NCBI GenBank assembly: GCA_002928955.1
Contig: PERT01000025.1
Location: 1-47,002 of the forward strand
DNA: 47,002 nt
From: Hyphomicrobium sp.
GTDB taxonomy: Bacteria; Pseudomonadota; Alphaproteobacteria; Rhizobiales; Hyphomicrobiaceae
Direction of reading: 5' to 3'
Shown here: positions 17,911 to 27,341 of the stretch, piece by piece
Position numbering within the stretch: the first letter of the stretch is position 1
Layout: each line of letters starts with the position of its first letter
The notes under the pieces: model-generated
What the model was told of the DNA's origin: nothing
Database searches by the model: none
What the model saw: only the letters and a program-made list of their open reading frames with translations
Made by a program: the position numbers and the translations under genes

Positions 17911-19794
17911 TCATCCTGGCCGGCGGGTGCTTGTCGTTGGAGTGATGGGTGCCTCTGCAGGTGGCGAGGAGCTTGGTGCTGCCGATTTGCTCGGACGCGT
18001 TGAATATCGGATGTAAGGCTCGGCCCAAGGGCCGCGCAGCTTGAGAACCTCGGTTGGCGGGGACGGCCGGTCGTCGGCGACAACGACCAGAGTGACCGGC
18101 TGTTTCCGGATGCTGAATTCGCCGTCGAACGATCGGCTGGAGAGATCGACATCGCCCGCGGCCGTAAACAATCTCGTGCTATCGGAAGCTTTGAACGACT
18201 CGACGAGAAGCTTACCGCCTTGAACACCAAACTTGGCGGCAAACTGATCGACACGCGTCTGTCCCCGTGCCGGCGATCCCCAACCTTTTGCTTCGGGATC
18301 GTTCGATCGCTGGGCTGCCGCGGCAAGCTGCACCACGTCGATCCCGAGCAATCCGCCGTCAGGCAGCTCGATTCCGACGCGCCCGGTAAGGCCGCGAGCC
18401 AATTGATCGACCGTCGACGCGGAACCCGTCAGATCAAAAATCAGGTTCGCGCGCCCCGCCAAAGCTGCATGGCCGAAAGCCTTGTTGGCTGCTTTGGCCG
18501 CGTCGAACCCTTCGATCTTGCCCCGAATCACATAACGCGGCTGCGCCGCTGTCATGTCCACGCTCAGCTGTCCGCGCGCACTTCCTTCGTTCATCAACTC
18601 CAACTCGCCGACGTCGGCGAGCATCTTGTGACCCTTCACCGAAAGTGAAACCGCGCTCTTGCCGAACGACCAAGGACCCGCCGTCAGGCGCTCTGAAGAT
18701 ATCCGGACGTCGGCATCGATCTTGGTCAGCATCGGCAGCGCGAGGCTTCTGCTGCCTCCCCCGAGACTCAACCAGCCACCGCTGAAAACGCCCCTGTTCT
18801 CAGCGCTGGCAAGTTCCATGTAAGGGGTGAGATCCAGTCGCTTGAGTGCCAGCGTGCCGTCTATTTCTGGCCGGTCCATATCCCAAGAAAACGCGAGCGT
18901 GCCCGTCGCCTCGTTCCCATCCAAATGGAACGACGCATCTTGGAAGACCACCGTTCGGTCCGTCCAATGCATCCGGCCCTTGGCCTTGAAAAGGCCCAAT
19001 CCACGTCCGACGGGCCATGCCGAGCCCAGCCACGCAGCGGCTTGGACGAGCCGCCCGGACTGCACCTCGGCCATAGGCGCAACCACCTCGAGCTTGTCGC
19101 CGAGCAGGAGCCGCGCGTCGGAGATATTCGCGTCGACCAAACCACCCTTCAGCGTCGCCTTGAGCGGCAATTGCACGACATCTCTTCTGTCGCTGACGAG
19201 CCCAAGCGTTGCATCAAGGGCTAGCTGGCGGCCCGCAAGGTCGAACGAGCCCACCGCGGTGAGTGACGCGTTTTTCCGGTTGGAAACATCAAGCCGGACA
19301 TCGCTCAACACGTCGGACGTCTGGTCACCACGCTTGAGAACGATAACGCAATTGCGAAGGCTGACGCTTTCAAAACTCAAATTGGCGAGCGCCGAAAGCA
19401 GCGGCGCAGCCAGTGCGTCCGCACCTGCTTGCAAGCCTTTACCGACGGTGCCGCGATCCAAGTCGAGCCAAATCGTCGCGTCGTCAAGCGTGATGCGTGC
19501 GGACCCGCTCGCCAAAATCGCTGCAGCCGCTTCGCCAGACCTTGGCCGCCCGAACTTGTCGGCGGCCATCGACAGCGTGCCGCTTTGCAGCGTGAGTTCA
19601 GGGGCAGCAAGTAGGCGAACGGGTGAGGCAATGACAAACGTATCACGAGAGGCAGCCTGAACGCTTGCGGTCTGCAAGGTGAGCGACTGGGGTCGCCCGC
19701 CAACCAGGATCGGAACGCTCAATCCCAGCATGATGAAGGCCAGCACGGCTAGTGCGACGATCGCCACGCGCGGACTTGGTTTTCTATCCGTCAT
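17911..19794 (-). CDS. AsmA-family protein
   Basis: 627 residues with one N-terminal membrane helix (VAIVALAVLAFIMLGLSVPILVGG) and a long beta-strand-rich periplasmic part. Several segments fit the AsmA family: DASFHLDGNEATGTLAFSWD, the AsmA C-terminal region with GRVGIELPDGGLLGIDVVQL (about 475-495), and the late GDVDLSSRSFDGEFSIRKQP. AsmA-like proteins are proposed to move or organise phospholipids between the membranes. ATG 19794 is preferred to the frame opening at 19875 because the helix then lies near the N-terminus. The last ~30 residues are Pro/Ser/Thr-rich. Convergent with the M15 gene. Confidence 0.8.
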   Translation of the reverse strand: MTDRKPSPRVAIVALAVLAFIMLGLSVPILVGGRPQSLTLQTASVQAASRDTFVIASPVRLLAAPELTLQSGTLSMAADKFGRPRSGEAAAAILASGSARITLDDATIWLDLDRGTVGKGLQAGADALAAPLLSALANLSFESVSLRNCVIVLKRGDQTSDVLSDVRLDVSNRKNASLTAVGSFDLAGRQLALDATLGLVSDRRDVVQLPLKATLKGGLVDANISDARLLLGDKLEVVAPMAEVQSGRLVQAAAWLGSAWPVGRGLGLFKAKGRMHWTDRTVVFQDASFHLDGNEATGTLAFSWDMDRPEIDGTLALKRLDLTPYMELASAENRGVFSGGWLSLGGGSRSLALPMLTKIDADVRISSERLTAGPWSFGKSAVSLSVKGHKMLADVGELELMNEGSARGQLSVDMTAAQPRYVIRGKIEGFDAAKAANKAFGHAALAGRANLIFDLTGSASTVDQLARGLTGRVGIELPDGGLLGIDVVQLAAAAQRSNDPEAKGWGSPARGQTRVDQFAAKFGVQGGKLLVESFKASDSTRLFTAAGDVDLSSRSFDGEFSIRKQPVTLVVVADDRPSPPTEVLKLRGPWAEPYIRYSTRPSKSAAPSSSPPAEAPITPTTSTRRPG

Positions 19795-20340
19795 CCCGTC
19801 ACTAGATCCCGCAACAAGTTCTCGATCTCGACGTTGAGCGTCGACAGGCAAACACGCAATACACAAGTCCACCATGGCACAGCGGTATTCTGTTCATGTC
19901 GCGGTCGCGCCATGGACTTGGTTTAAAGAGCGGCTCCGTGCGCGGCAAGGGATGTTTCAGTCGTAAGGTTGTCATGTTCTGCGCAACGGCGCGTCCCGAC
20001 TTATAGTCCAGAGTTCAAATGAGAGCGACTGATTGACGACTGTTCTACACAACTTCGACGCGAACGAGGACGGCTGTAGCGGCTCATGGATAATCTGTGT
20101 TTGGCAGGTGGCCGCCAATAGGGTTAGCGCTCGCCCTACCGCATTGGCACCTGACGGTATGCTCGACAATGCGAACAAGGCCGGCTCCGTTCGCCGCCTT
20201 CGTTCAGGCGGATGCGTCACTCGAACGAAGCACTCCGCCACCTCTGCTCTTGCACGAGAGGCTGCGTCTGGGGCACGTTGTCGGCCTGCTCGGCCGCGGT
20301 CCGCACCGGTGCCGGCGAAACGAGTGCGTTATAAGAGTCA
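19795..20340. other. Intergenic region between divergent AsmA and aspartoacylase-like genes
   Basis: About 546 bp with no gene I can support. Open frames here have no ribosome site, no family match and a composition unlike real neighbours. It should hold the promoters of both divergent genes, but I cannot point to clear hexamers. No repeat, tRNA or terminator was seen. Confidence 0.4.
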
Positions 20341-21405
20341 GTGAACGTGAGGCAGCCCTTTGTCATAGGCGGTGTCAGCATCGCGGCGGGCGAACGGCGG
20401 CTCGTCGATTTGCCGGTGTCCAAACTTTCCAATCATACCCCGGTCACGCTGCCAGTTCATGTGCTGCACGGCCCTCGGCCCGGACCGACGATGTTCCTGA
20501 CCGCAGCCGTTCACGGCGATGAGCTCAATGGGGTCGAAATCATCCGCCGGGTTTTGCGGACGCTGCAGCCAGGAAACGTCTCGGGCACGCTTCTTGCCGT
20601 CCCGGTGGTCAACGCCTACGGTTTCATCGGCCGGTCGCGTTACCTGCCTGACAGACGTGACCTCAACCGGTCGTTTCCAGGCTCGCCCAACGGCTCGCTG
20701 GCGGCTCGCTTGGCCCATATTCTGCTGACGGAAGTGGTCAAGCGCGCGCAGATCGGCATCGATCTCCACACCGCTGCCATCCACCGCGTGAACCTGCCGC
20801 AGATCCGCTGTGAGTACTCCCGCCGTGCGCGTTCCAAACAATTGTCGAAAGCGTTCGGCACGCAAGTCATCTTGAACAGCCCCGAGCGGCCGGGTTCGTT
20901 GCGTAAGGCGGCGCGCGAAATGGGCGTCGATGTCCTGGTCTACGAGGGTGGGGAGGGCTTGCGGTTCGATGAGTTCGCAATCACGGCGGCGGTCGATGGT
21001 ATTGCGGGCGTGATGCTCGAAATCGGCATGCTGGAGCTGCCTGAAGGTGTCGACATCACGACCAGCCAAACCCTCAGGCGTGAACCGATGTTCGCCAATG
21101 CGTCGAAGTGGATCCGCGCGCCTGAAGCCGGCGTGCTCCGAACGTCCAAGCGCATCGGCGACGCGATCTCGGAAGACGAGCTCATCGGCGTCATCTCAAA
21201 CCCCTACGAGGACAACGACGTCGAGATCCGCTCGCCGCGCCGCGGCCTGATCATCGGCCGCACCACATTGCCGATCGTCAACATGGGGGATGCGCTGTTC
21301 CACGTGGCCTGGTCGGAAGAGATCCATCGCGCCAAGCCCGCCTCGCGCGGCTCTCTGCAAGAGCCTTCAGCCGAACCTCTGATGGACGAGGACGAGATCA
21401 TATGA
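20341..21405 (+). CDS. Succinylglutamate desuccinylase / aspartoacylase-family zinc hydrolase
   Basis: 354-residue member of the M14 AstE/AspA branch, which hydrolyse N-acyl amino acids or related amides. The zinc ligands are in AAVHGDELNGVEI (His and Glu near residues 58-61) and in IDLHT (His near 142). The DRRDLNRSFPG substrate segment and the EIGM... Glu near 229 are also visible. A beta-rich C-terminal domain (about 255-330) resembles a barrel-sandwich fold. The start is GTG 20341; a second GTG two codons later is equally possible. The acidic tail (EPLMDEDEII) is odd but short. Not in an arginine-catabolic (ast) operon, so substrate is open. Confidence 0.82.
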   Translation: MNVRQPFVIGGVSIAAGERRLVDLPVSKLSNHTPVTLPVHVLHGPRPGPTMFLTAAVHGDELNGVEIIRRVLRTLQPGNVSGTLLAVPVVNAYGFIGRSRYLPDRRDLNRSFPGSPNGSLAARLAHILLTEVVKRAQIGIDLHTAAIHRVNLPQIRCEYSRRARSKQLSKAFGTQVILNSPERPGSLRKAAREMGVDVLVYEGGEGLRFDEFAITAAVDGIAGVMLEIGMLELPEGVDITTSQTLRREPMFANASKWIRAPEAGVLRTSKRIGDAISEDELIGVISNPYEDNDVEIRSPRRGLIIGRTTLPIVNMGDALFHVAWSEEIHRAKPASRGSLQEPSAEPLMDEDEII

Positions 21406-21422
21406 ACGCTGACGGCAGCCGA

Positions 21423-23168
21423 TCAGTGCGTGCCCCCGCCGGCGCGGCCACCGGCAACTGCCTTGTGCAGCAGCAAGACCGGCACGAGACCGGCCGCGAC
21501 GATGGTGAGCGCTCCCAAGGCCGCCTGCTCGAATTGCTCGAGTGCGGCAAAGCCATAGATATGGGTGGCCAACGTCTCGAAATTGAACGGTCTCAGCAGC
21601 AGCGTTGCCGGCAACTCCTTCATGGCGTCGACGAACACCAGAAGGGCTGCGGCACCGAGTGCAGGCAGCAGGATCGGGATGTGGACGCGGACCAGGGTCG
21701 AGACGGCCGTTTCGCCAAGCGCACGCGCTGCGGCGTCGAGGTTGGGCGAGATCCGCTCAAGCCCTGCTTCCACTGAGCCCAAGGCGACGGCAATGAACCG
21801 CGTGACCATGGCCAGCGTCAGCGCGAATACCGTGCCCGATAGCATCAACCCGGACGACATGCCGATTGAGCTGCGGAGCACGGCGTCGACGGCATTGTCC
21901 AGGGCCGCGAGCGGCACAAGTAGTCCGAGCGCCAATACCGTGCCGGGAATTGCGTAGCCGATGCCGGCCAGCCGGATCGCTGGCCTCGTGAAACTGTTGG
22001 CCGCAGTGCGCGTGGCGTAGGCCAGGATCAGCGCCAGCAATACGGCGACGATGGCGACCAGCGCGGCCAGGAACAGGCTGTTGGCGGCGGCCAGCCAGAA
22101 GCCGCCCGCGATGGCTTCGCGATGATGACGGATGGCATGACCCATGAGAACGCTGGCGGGTACCACAAAGCCGACGATAAACGGCAACAGGCAGAGTCCG
22201 GCGGCCGCGTAACCCCGCCAGCCCTCGATATCCTGGAAGGGTATCGACCGGTAGCGCCCCGTGGTGTGCTGGCTGCTGGCTTGACCGCGCGCCAGTCGTT
22301 CCGCCGCAAGCAGCAGCACCACGAACATGAGCATGGCGGTGGCGATCTGCGCCGCACCCGCGAGGCTCGATCGCTGCAGCCAAGTGGCGTACACGCTGGC
22401 CGACAGCGTCTCGACGCCAAGGTGTTGCACCGCGCCCAAATCGTTGAGGCTTTCCATCAATGCCAGCGCCATACCGGCCGCCAACGCCGGCCGGGCGAGC
22501 GGCAGCGCCACCGACCAGAACGCGCCGAGCGGTGTGCGGCCCAGCGTGCGGGCGACCTCGAGAGCGCAAACCGACTGCTGCACGAAGCTGGCCCGTGCCG
22601 AAAGGTAGACGTAAGGGTAGAGCACGGCGGAAAAGACGAGGATCGCGCCCGGCAGCGAGCGCACATCGGGGAACCAGTAGTCGCGTGGTCCGGTAGCGCC
22701 GCTCAAGGACCGGACCGCCGCCTGAACGGGGCCAGCGTAGTCGAGCAGTTCAACGTAGCAGTAGGCGACGATGTAGGTCGGCATGGCCAGTGGCATGACG
22801 AGAAGCCGGTCGACGATGGCGCGGCCCGGGAAGCGGTGCATCGTGACGAGCCAGGCCGTGCCCGTCCCGACCACGAGCGTCAGCACGCCGACACCCAGGA
22901 GCAAGAGCGCGGTTGTCCACATCGCGCCAGGCAGCACCGTCGAGACCAGATGTTGCCAGACACCGGCTGACGGCGAAATCGCGAGCACCAGGATCGTGAT
23001 GACCGGCAGCAGCATCACGGCCAGGATGAGGGCGACCGCGATGGTCCAGCCCGGAGACGCGCGACGCTTGTTCCGCCAGCGGCGAAGCCTGCGTGCGATC
23101 GAGTGCACGGTTCGCGTCACGCTCGCCTGTCGCGTGTCGGGATTTGGTGGCGGTGCGAGGCTGGCCAT
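21423..23168 (-). CDS. Iron(III) ABC transporter, fused double permease
   Basis: 581 residues with about 12 membrane helices in two homologous halves, as in FbpB/SfuB/CysW-type iron permeases. Each half has a typical EAA loop: ALEVARTLGRTPLGAFWSVALPLARPALAAG (about 225-255) and LDAAARALGETAVSTLVRVHIPILLPALGAA (about 500-530). It forms the channel for ferric iron delivered by the periplasmic binding protein encoded two genes upstream (23864-24916). ATG 23168 is chosen over 23210 on hydrophobic profile; a ribosome site is not clear for either. No ATPase gene of this transporter is adjacent, which is unusual. Convergent with the aspartoacylase-like gene, with only 17 bp between. Confidence 0.86.
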   Translation of the reverse strand: MASLAPPPNPDTRQASVTRTVHSIARRLRRWRNKRRASPGWTIAVALILAVMLLPVITILVLAISPSAGVWQHLVSTVLPGAMWTTALLLLGVGVLTLVVGTGTAWLVTMHRFPGRAIVDRLLVMPLAMPTYIVAYCYVELLDYAGPVQAAVRSLSGATGPRDYWFPDVRSLPGAILVFSAVLYPYVYLSARASFVQQSVCALEVARTLGRTPLGAFWSVALPLARPALAAGMALALMESLNDLGAVQHLGVETLSASVYATWLQRSSLAGAAQIATAMLMFVVLLLAAERLARGQASSQHTTGRYRSIPFQDIEGWRGYAAAGLCLLPFIVGFVVPASVLMGHAIRHHREAIAGGFWLAAANSLFLAALVAIVAVLLALILAYATRTAANSFTRPAIRLAGIGYAIPGTVLALGLLVPLAALDNAVDAVLRSSIGMSSGLMLSGTVFALTLAMVTRFIAVALGSVEAGLERISPNLDAAARALGETAVSTLVRVHIPILLPALGAAALLVFVDAMKELPATLLLRPFNFETLATHIYGFAALEQFEQAALGALTIVAAGLVPVLLLHKAVAGGRAGGGTH

Positions 23169-23231
23169 TCGTGGTCGATACTCAGACAGTGGTGACGTGA
23201 ATGTGAGCACTCCGGTCCGCCCGCCTCGGTC

Positions 23232-23750
23232 TCAGTGCGGTCGAGGTTCGCGGTTGCCGACGACGGCTGCAGCGTTGCAGATCGAGTGAACGTGTAAGAG
23301 CTGGTCGGCATCGGTCAAGTGCTGTGCCAACTGTTCGGCGCCGTCTACCACGGCTTCGACGTTGCTCGTGCCGAGCAGCGCGAACGCGCAGGACCGCATG
23401 GCCGGACACGCCGAATGCTGGCAAGCGGCCACCATCGAGATCGCGAGGCACTCGTCGCGGCAGAAGCCCGGACAACTGGCTGACGAGATCTGGATGCCAC
23501 GCGCAGCATCCTGGTGGATCGATCTAACCCAGCACGAAAGCTCGGTGATCACCGGTTTTGCGCGGTGCACGCCGAGCTCGGTCGCATAGACGTTCCAGGC
23601 GAGTTCCCAGCAGCCGACGTCACCGGTGCGAAACCCGGCTAGCCAATAGCGGAATCCGAAGCCGACCAGCGCCTCTGGCCGGCGTTGGCCTGGATGCGGG
23701 TCTTGCGCTCCGGCGGTGCCGGGTAACAGAACATGACGCTTCTTGATCAT
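23232..23750 (-). CDS. Cys-rich protein of unknown function in the iron-transport operon
   Basis: 172 residues with nine cysteines. Six lie in a tight cluster, SCPGFCRDEC...ACQHSACPAMRSC (spacing Cx3Cx3Cx8Cx4Cx5C, about residues 93-120). No signal peptide is visible. The N-terminal half (EALVGFGFRYWLAGFRTGDVGCWELAWNVY) looks like a compact helical domain. The start is strongly supported by GGAGG six nt before ATG 23750. It lies between the iron-binding-protein gene (113 bp upstream) and the permease gene (63 bp downstream), all on the minus strand. The cysteines could bind iron, an Fe-S cluster or zinc. I do not know a functional name. Confidence 0.68.
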   Translation of the reverse strand: MIKKRHVLLPGTAGAQDPHPGQRRPEALVGFGFRYWLAGFRTGDVGCWELAWNVYATELGVHRAKPVITELSCWVRSIHQDAARGIQISSASCPGFCRDECLAISMVAACQHSACPAMRSCAFALLGTSNVEAVVDGAEQLAQHLTDADQLLHVHSICNAAAVVGNREPRPH

Positions 23751-23863
23751 TCTCAACCTCCACAAAAGCAAAACGCGTCGCGCTGCGGAGGCGACCCAAC
23801 GCCTCCGCGAGGTTCAGTGGAATTTCATATGAACGGGTGGACCTTCTGGTCAGGTTCCAGGAT

Positions 23864-24916
23864 TCACGAACTCGGGCCCGAGTCGAACTTGACCTTGTCG
23901 ATCAGCTCGGAGGCTTTGCGTCGCAACTCGGCAAGTTTGGAAAGCGGGATCGCGTCGGCCTTGAGCGGTCCCCAGCTCTTCAGCAGCTGGCTTTCGGCGA
24001 CGCCGGCCACTACCGGGTACTCGCTGTTCGCCTCGGCATAGACCGCCTGTGCGTCCGTCGACGCGAGGAATTCAACGAGCTTCTGCGCGTTCGCCTTGTG
24101 GGGCGCATGCGCCGCAATCGCAATTCCCGAAATATTGACGTGCGTGCCGCGATCCCCAGCATTCGGAAATACGATGCGAACGGCATTGGCCCACGCCGTT
24201 TGATCAGGGTTTTTGAGCATGGCCGCCATGTAATAGGTATTTGCAATGGCGATATCGCACAGCCCAGCCTGAACGTCGCGAACGGCCTCGCGGTCGCCGC
24301 CGGCCGGCTTCCGCGCGAGGTTGGCTTTCAGACCCTTGAGCCACGTTTCAGCTTTCTCGTCACCGAGATGGGCGATCATCGATGCGACAAGGGCGACGTT
24401 GTAGGTGTGCTGCCCGGACCGGATGCAGATCTTGCCTTTCCACTTGGGTTCCGCCAGTTCCTCTAGGGTCATAGCTGTGGCCGAAACGCGGTCTTTGGCG
24501 ACGTAGAGGACGCGCGCGCGCTGAGTGAGGGCGAACCAATGGTTGTCCGGATCGCGAAGGTTGGCCGGGATCGCCTTTTCCAATGCGGATGAAGCGACAG
24601 GCTGTGTAGCCCCCTGCGCCTTCGCCTGCATCAGAAGACCAGACTCATTGGTCAGCAACACGTCGGCTGGGCTGTTGCGGCCTTCGGAAATCAATCGCTC
24701 CACCAAACCATCCTTGGCGAAGACGACGTTGGTCTTGATGCCGGTTTTCTCGGTGAAGCTCTTGAGCAGCGGCTCCATGAGCTGCGGCTCGCGGTAAGAG
24801 TAGATATTGACCGCTTCGGCGGCATCGGCCGCATGAGGTGTAGAGCTGAACGCGATGGTGGGAAGCAGGAGTATGGCCGCAATTGTGCGGCGCCGTGAGT
24901 CACGGTGTGCGAACAT
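23864..24916 (-). CDS. Iron(III) ABC transporter substrate-binding protein (FbpA/FutA-like)
   Basis: 350 residues. The export signal is MFAHRDSRRRTIAAILLLPTIAFS, and the mature part opens with VNIYSYREPQLMEPLLKSFTEKTGIKTNVVF, the usual start of FbpA/FutA/IdiA proteins. The tyrosine-rich iron site appears as CDIAIANTYYMAAML (about residues 242-256), with the adjacent Tyr pair expected to coordinate Fe3+. The Arg/Tyr ligands in the first lobe (YSYRE) are also present. ATG 24916 has GGAGA 6-7 nt upstream. An ICE-like palindrome lies about 145 bp upstream, so iron control through Irr is likely. Confidence 0.88.
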   Translation of the reverse strand: MFAHRDSRRRTIAAILLLPTIAFSSTPHAADAAEAVNIYSYREPQLMEPLLKSFTEKTGIKTNVVFAKDGLVERLISEGRNSPADVLLTNESGLLMQAKAQGATQPVASSALEKAIPANLRDPDNHWFALTQRARVLYVAKDRVSATAMTLEELAEPKWKGKICIRSGQHTYNVALVASMIAHLGDEKAETWLKGLKANLARKPAGGDREAVRDVQAGLCDIAIANTYYMAAMLKNPDQTAWANAVRIVFPNAGDRGTHVNISGIAIAAHAPHKANAQKLVEFLASTDAQAVYAEANSEYPVVAGVAESQLLKSWGPLKADAIPLSKLAELRRKASELIDKVKFDSGPSS

Positions 24917-25058
24917 GGATATCTCCAATAATCGGGGTTCAAGGCCCCGGTATCGGTTGCCGGCGCGAAGCCGTACTTCGAAGAGTACCTCCAGAAGCCC
25001 GTCGACGTAAGCATCTAGGTTTTGGGCGGTCAATAGCCGCAAACAAAAAACTTCTCTG

Positions 25059-25075
25059 ATTAGAATTGATCTAAT
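25059..25075. promoter_or_regulatory. ICE/Irr-box-like operator of the iron transport genes
   Basis: ATTAGA-ATTGA-TCTAAT is a perfect 17-bp palindrome apart from its centre. The core TTAGAATTGATCTAA differs at one position from the TTAGAA-N3-TTCTAA pattern of rhizobial iron-control elements bound by Irr. It is placed about 145 bp before the iron-binding-protein gene on the minus strand and just beyond the end of the histidine kinase gene. Confidence 0.5.
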
Positions 25076-25149
25076 TCCAGTTCCAATATTCAGGGGGTGA
25101 GAAGCAGTTAGGAAAAAGTATTTCGGGCTCTAATAAGGTTCTGTTGCGA

Positions 25150-26607
25150 TTATTTTGGAACGGCTCGGTCTTTTCCGAAGACGACCGCGACTGTGGTGCC
25201 GTGCATGGGTTCGCTCGATATGTCTATTCGGGCGCCATTCGCCAGGGCGAGCGCGCCGACAAGCGGGAGCCCGATGCCCAATCCGCCGCCAGGGCGGCGC
25301 GCGCCGCCGTGGGTAGGTGCGGTCTCTGTCTCGATCGCGACGCCTGGCAGATGACCGTGCATGGTCGCCGAGCGGATCGCGCGCGCAATTTCCTGCGCTG
25401 TCATGCCCCGGCCGTTGTCCTGCACCTCGACCACAACCTGGCCATCCGTGCGGTAAGATGTCGAAAGGCGGATGCTGCCTCCGGGGGGCGTGAACTTGAC
25501 AGAGTTCGAGATGAGGTTGAGAGCGATTTGCCGCACCGCGGTGGCGTCGGCGATCACGTGCGGCAATCGCGGTTCGGGCTCGGCCGCGAGGTCAAGGCCC
25601 GCCTGTTCGGCCAGGGGGCGCATAGACGAGACGCAACTTTCGATGATGGCATTGAGATCGAGTTCAGCGAATACCATGGGCAGCGGCGCAACGGCCGCAG
25701 GGTTCGTCTGTTCAAGTGTTTCCACTTCTAGCAGATTGTTGATGACGTAGAGCGCGTGCCGCGCGCTTTCAAAAATATCGGCTGCGTAGCCCTTGTAGCG
25801 GGGGTTCTCGATGGGGCCGAGCCGTTCGTCCCGCATGATTTCAGCGGCCGCAACAATGGCACTGATAGGCGTTTTCAATTCGTGAGCGAGCTTGGCGAAC
25901 TGTGCCGTCAGGCCCAACACTTCGGGCACTCCTGGCGCTTGGGTTTCGTGGTTCGCGGGCACCTCGTCTCCCGGCGGGACCCAGCCAAACTCCGAGGCGG
26001 TGTGGATCGCCGGCTCTGGCCCGGTTTTTGGCGAGGATCGGCTTATTTCAGCCGGGGATCCGGTGACCGATCCACCCGGGTTCGGCGGCGGGTTCGGAGC
26101 GCGCATGGCTTGTCCTTCTCGAATCCGGCGCGCAATTTTTAAAAGCGTAGCCCTGTCGTCCTGCGGGACGGGGGGCAGTTCAACCGGAAGACGAGTGTCG
26201 CGCGAATTCCCAGCTCCGTCCACTACCTGGTTCTCGGGTTGCGCGGCTGACGCGCCACGGATAGAGACCACGGCGACGACCTCGCCCGTTTGAACGGCGA
26301 CAAGCGCGATGTCGCTTATCGCAGATCGTACGCCCCACCCCGACCAGAACGTCAATCGCATCCGGATTCGCGCGCCGGCTGGGTTCGAGGCTATGAGTGA
26401 GCGCAACGTCGCGATGGCGGGCATGGCGGCGTCCATGAACACGCCCTCGGGCGGGCACCTGACACCCAGCCAATCGGCTCCCGGGCCGTTGGCGGCCAAT
26501 AGCCGCGCGGCAGCCGGGGCGATCGCGCATACGGCATCAATCGTTCCGAAGGACGCTTCGAGGGCCTCGCCAAGAGGGGTGCTGATCGATGGCGGGTGTG
26601 GGTTCAT
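25150..26607 (-). CDS. Soluble orphan sensor histidine kinase
   Basis: 485 residues without a membrane helix or signal peptide. The N-terminal ~125 residues form a PAS-like sensory region (starting LGEALEASFGTIDAVCAIAPAAARLL). A Pro/Ser/Gly-rich linker to about residue 225 follows. The kinase core is complete: H-box FAKLAHELKTPISAIVAAAEIM (phospho-acceptor His near 242), N-box QIALNLISNSVKFTPPGG, G1 VQDNGRGM and G2 GGGLGIGLPLV. No response-regulator gene is adjacent, so its partner is unknown. ATG 26607 is chosen over the preceding GTG; neither has a strong ribosome site. Confidence 0.85.
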   Translation of the reverse strand: MNPHPPSISTPLGEALEASFGTIDAVCAIAPAAARLLAANGPGADWLGVRCPPEGVFMDAAMPAIATLRSLIASNPAGARIRMRLTFWSGWGVRSAISDIALVAVQTGEVVAVVSIRGASAAQPENQVVDGAGNSRDTRLPVELPPVPQDDRATLLKIARRIREGQAMRAPNPPPNPGGSVTGSPAEISRSSPKTGPEPAIHTASEFGWVPPGDEVPANHETQAPGVPEVLGLTAQFAKLAHELKTPISAIVAAAEIMRDERLGPIENPRYKGYAADIFESARHALYVINNLLEVETLEQTNPAAVAPLPMVFAELDLNAIIESCVSSMRPLAEQAGLDLAAEPEPRLPHVIADATAVRQIALNLISNSVKFTPPGGSIRLSTSYRTDGQVVVEVQDNGRGMTAQEIARAIRSATMHGHLPGVAIETETAPTHGGARRPGGGLGIGLPLVGALALANGARIDISSEPMHGTTVAVVFGKDRAVPK

Positions 26608-26869
26608 CACATAAACATCACGATCCTGAAGTGCTTTACAACGAAGAATTCCGTCCAGCCTTGAAGTTCATTTCATCCACGGTTTGACGACAGCAGCCGT
26701 TGGCGCCCGACTTCATGGCGGCAGATTCCGATGCACACGGACAGCGCGGCGCTGTCCGACGGGTGTGGCGAAAGACTTGCGTTTCTGATGCTACCGGCCC
26801 ACAAACGCGGATTAACCCTGACAGCTTGAATGGGCTAACGGGCGTGACGTGAGACAGAGGAGCAGCCTG

Positions 26870-27250
26870 ATGTTCGAGAAACCGTCGATGGAAATACCCG
26901 ATGCTGTGCGCGATGTGGCCGAAAGGAACGTCGCGCAGACACGAGCGGCCTACGGTCAATTCATGGAAATGGCCCGCAAGGCTCAGGAAATGATGACAAA
27001 GTCGCAGGGTGCGATGGCCACCAGCGCAATCGAGGTTCAGGCTCGGGCCATGGGCTTCGCAGAGCAGAACATTGAGGCAAACTTCAAGCTGGCGACCGAA
27101 CTTGCGCGAGCGCGTGACCTGAAGGAATTCTTCGATATTCAGACGCGTCATGCGCAAAGCCAGATGCAGGCTTATACCCACCAGGCCCAGGAGCTTGGCC
27201 GAATGATGACGGAAGCAGCCCAGAAGGCCCAGCCTAAGTCCAAGATTTGA
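26870..27250 (+). CDS. Phasin-family protein
   Basis: 126 residues, helical and amphipathic throughout, with the phasin pattern of repeated Ala/Glu/Gln heptads (NVAQTRAAYGQFMEMARKAQEMM..., ELARARDLKEFFDIQTRHAQSQMQAYTHQAQELGRMM). Phasins coat polyhydroxyalkanoate granules in the cytoplasm, and smaller members have regulatory or chaperone-like roles. No PHA synthase or depolymerase gene is nearby. Start 26870 follows AGAGGAG at 8 nt; the open frame extends 7 codons further up. Confidence 0.82.
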   Translation: MFEKPSMEIPDAVRDVAERNVAQTRAAYGQFMEMARKAQEMMTKSQGAMATSAIEVQARAMGFAEQNIEANFKLATELARARDLKEFFDIQTRHAQSQMQAYTHQAQELGRMMTEAAQKAQPKSKI

Positions 27251-27341
27251 TAGCGCCGGCCGCGAAGGGTCTTGGTCCGAAATGAAAACGACCGTCCCGG
27301 AGTGCCACCCGTAACCAGCGCGCCCACGAGAGTTTAGGTGC

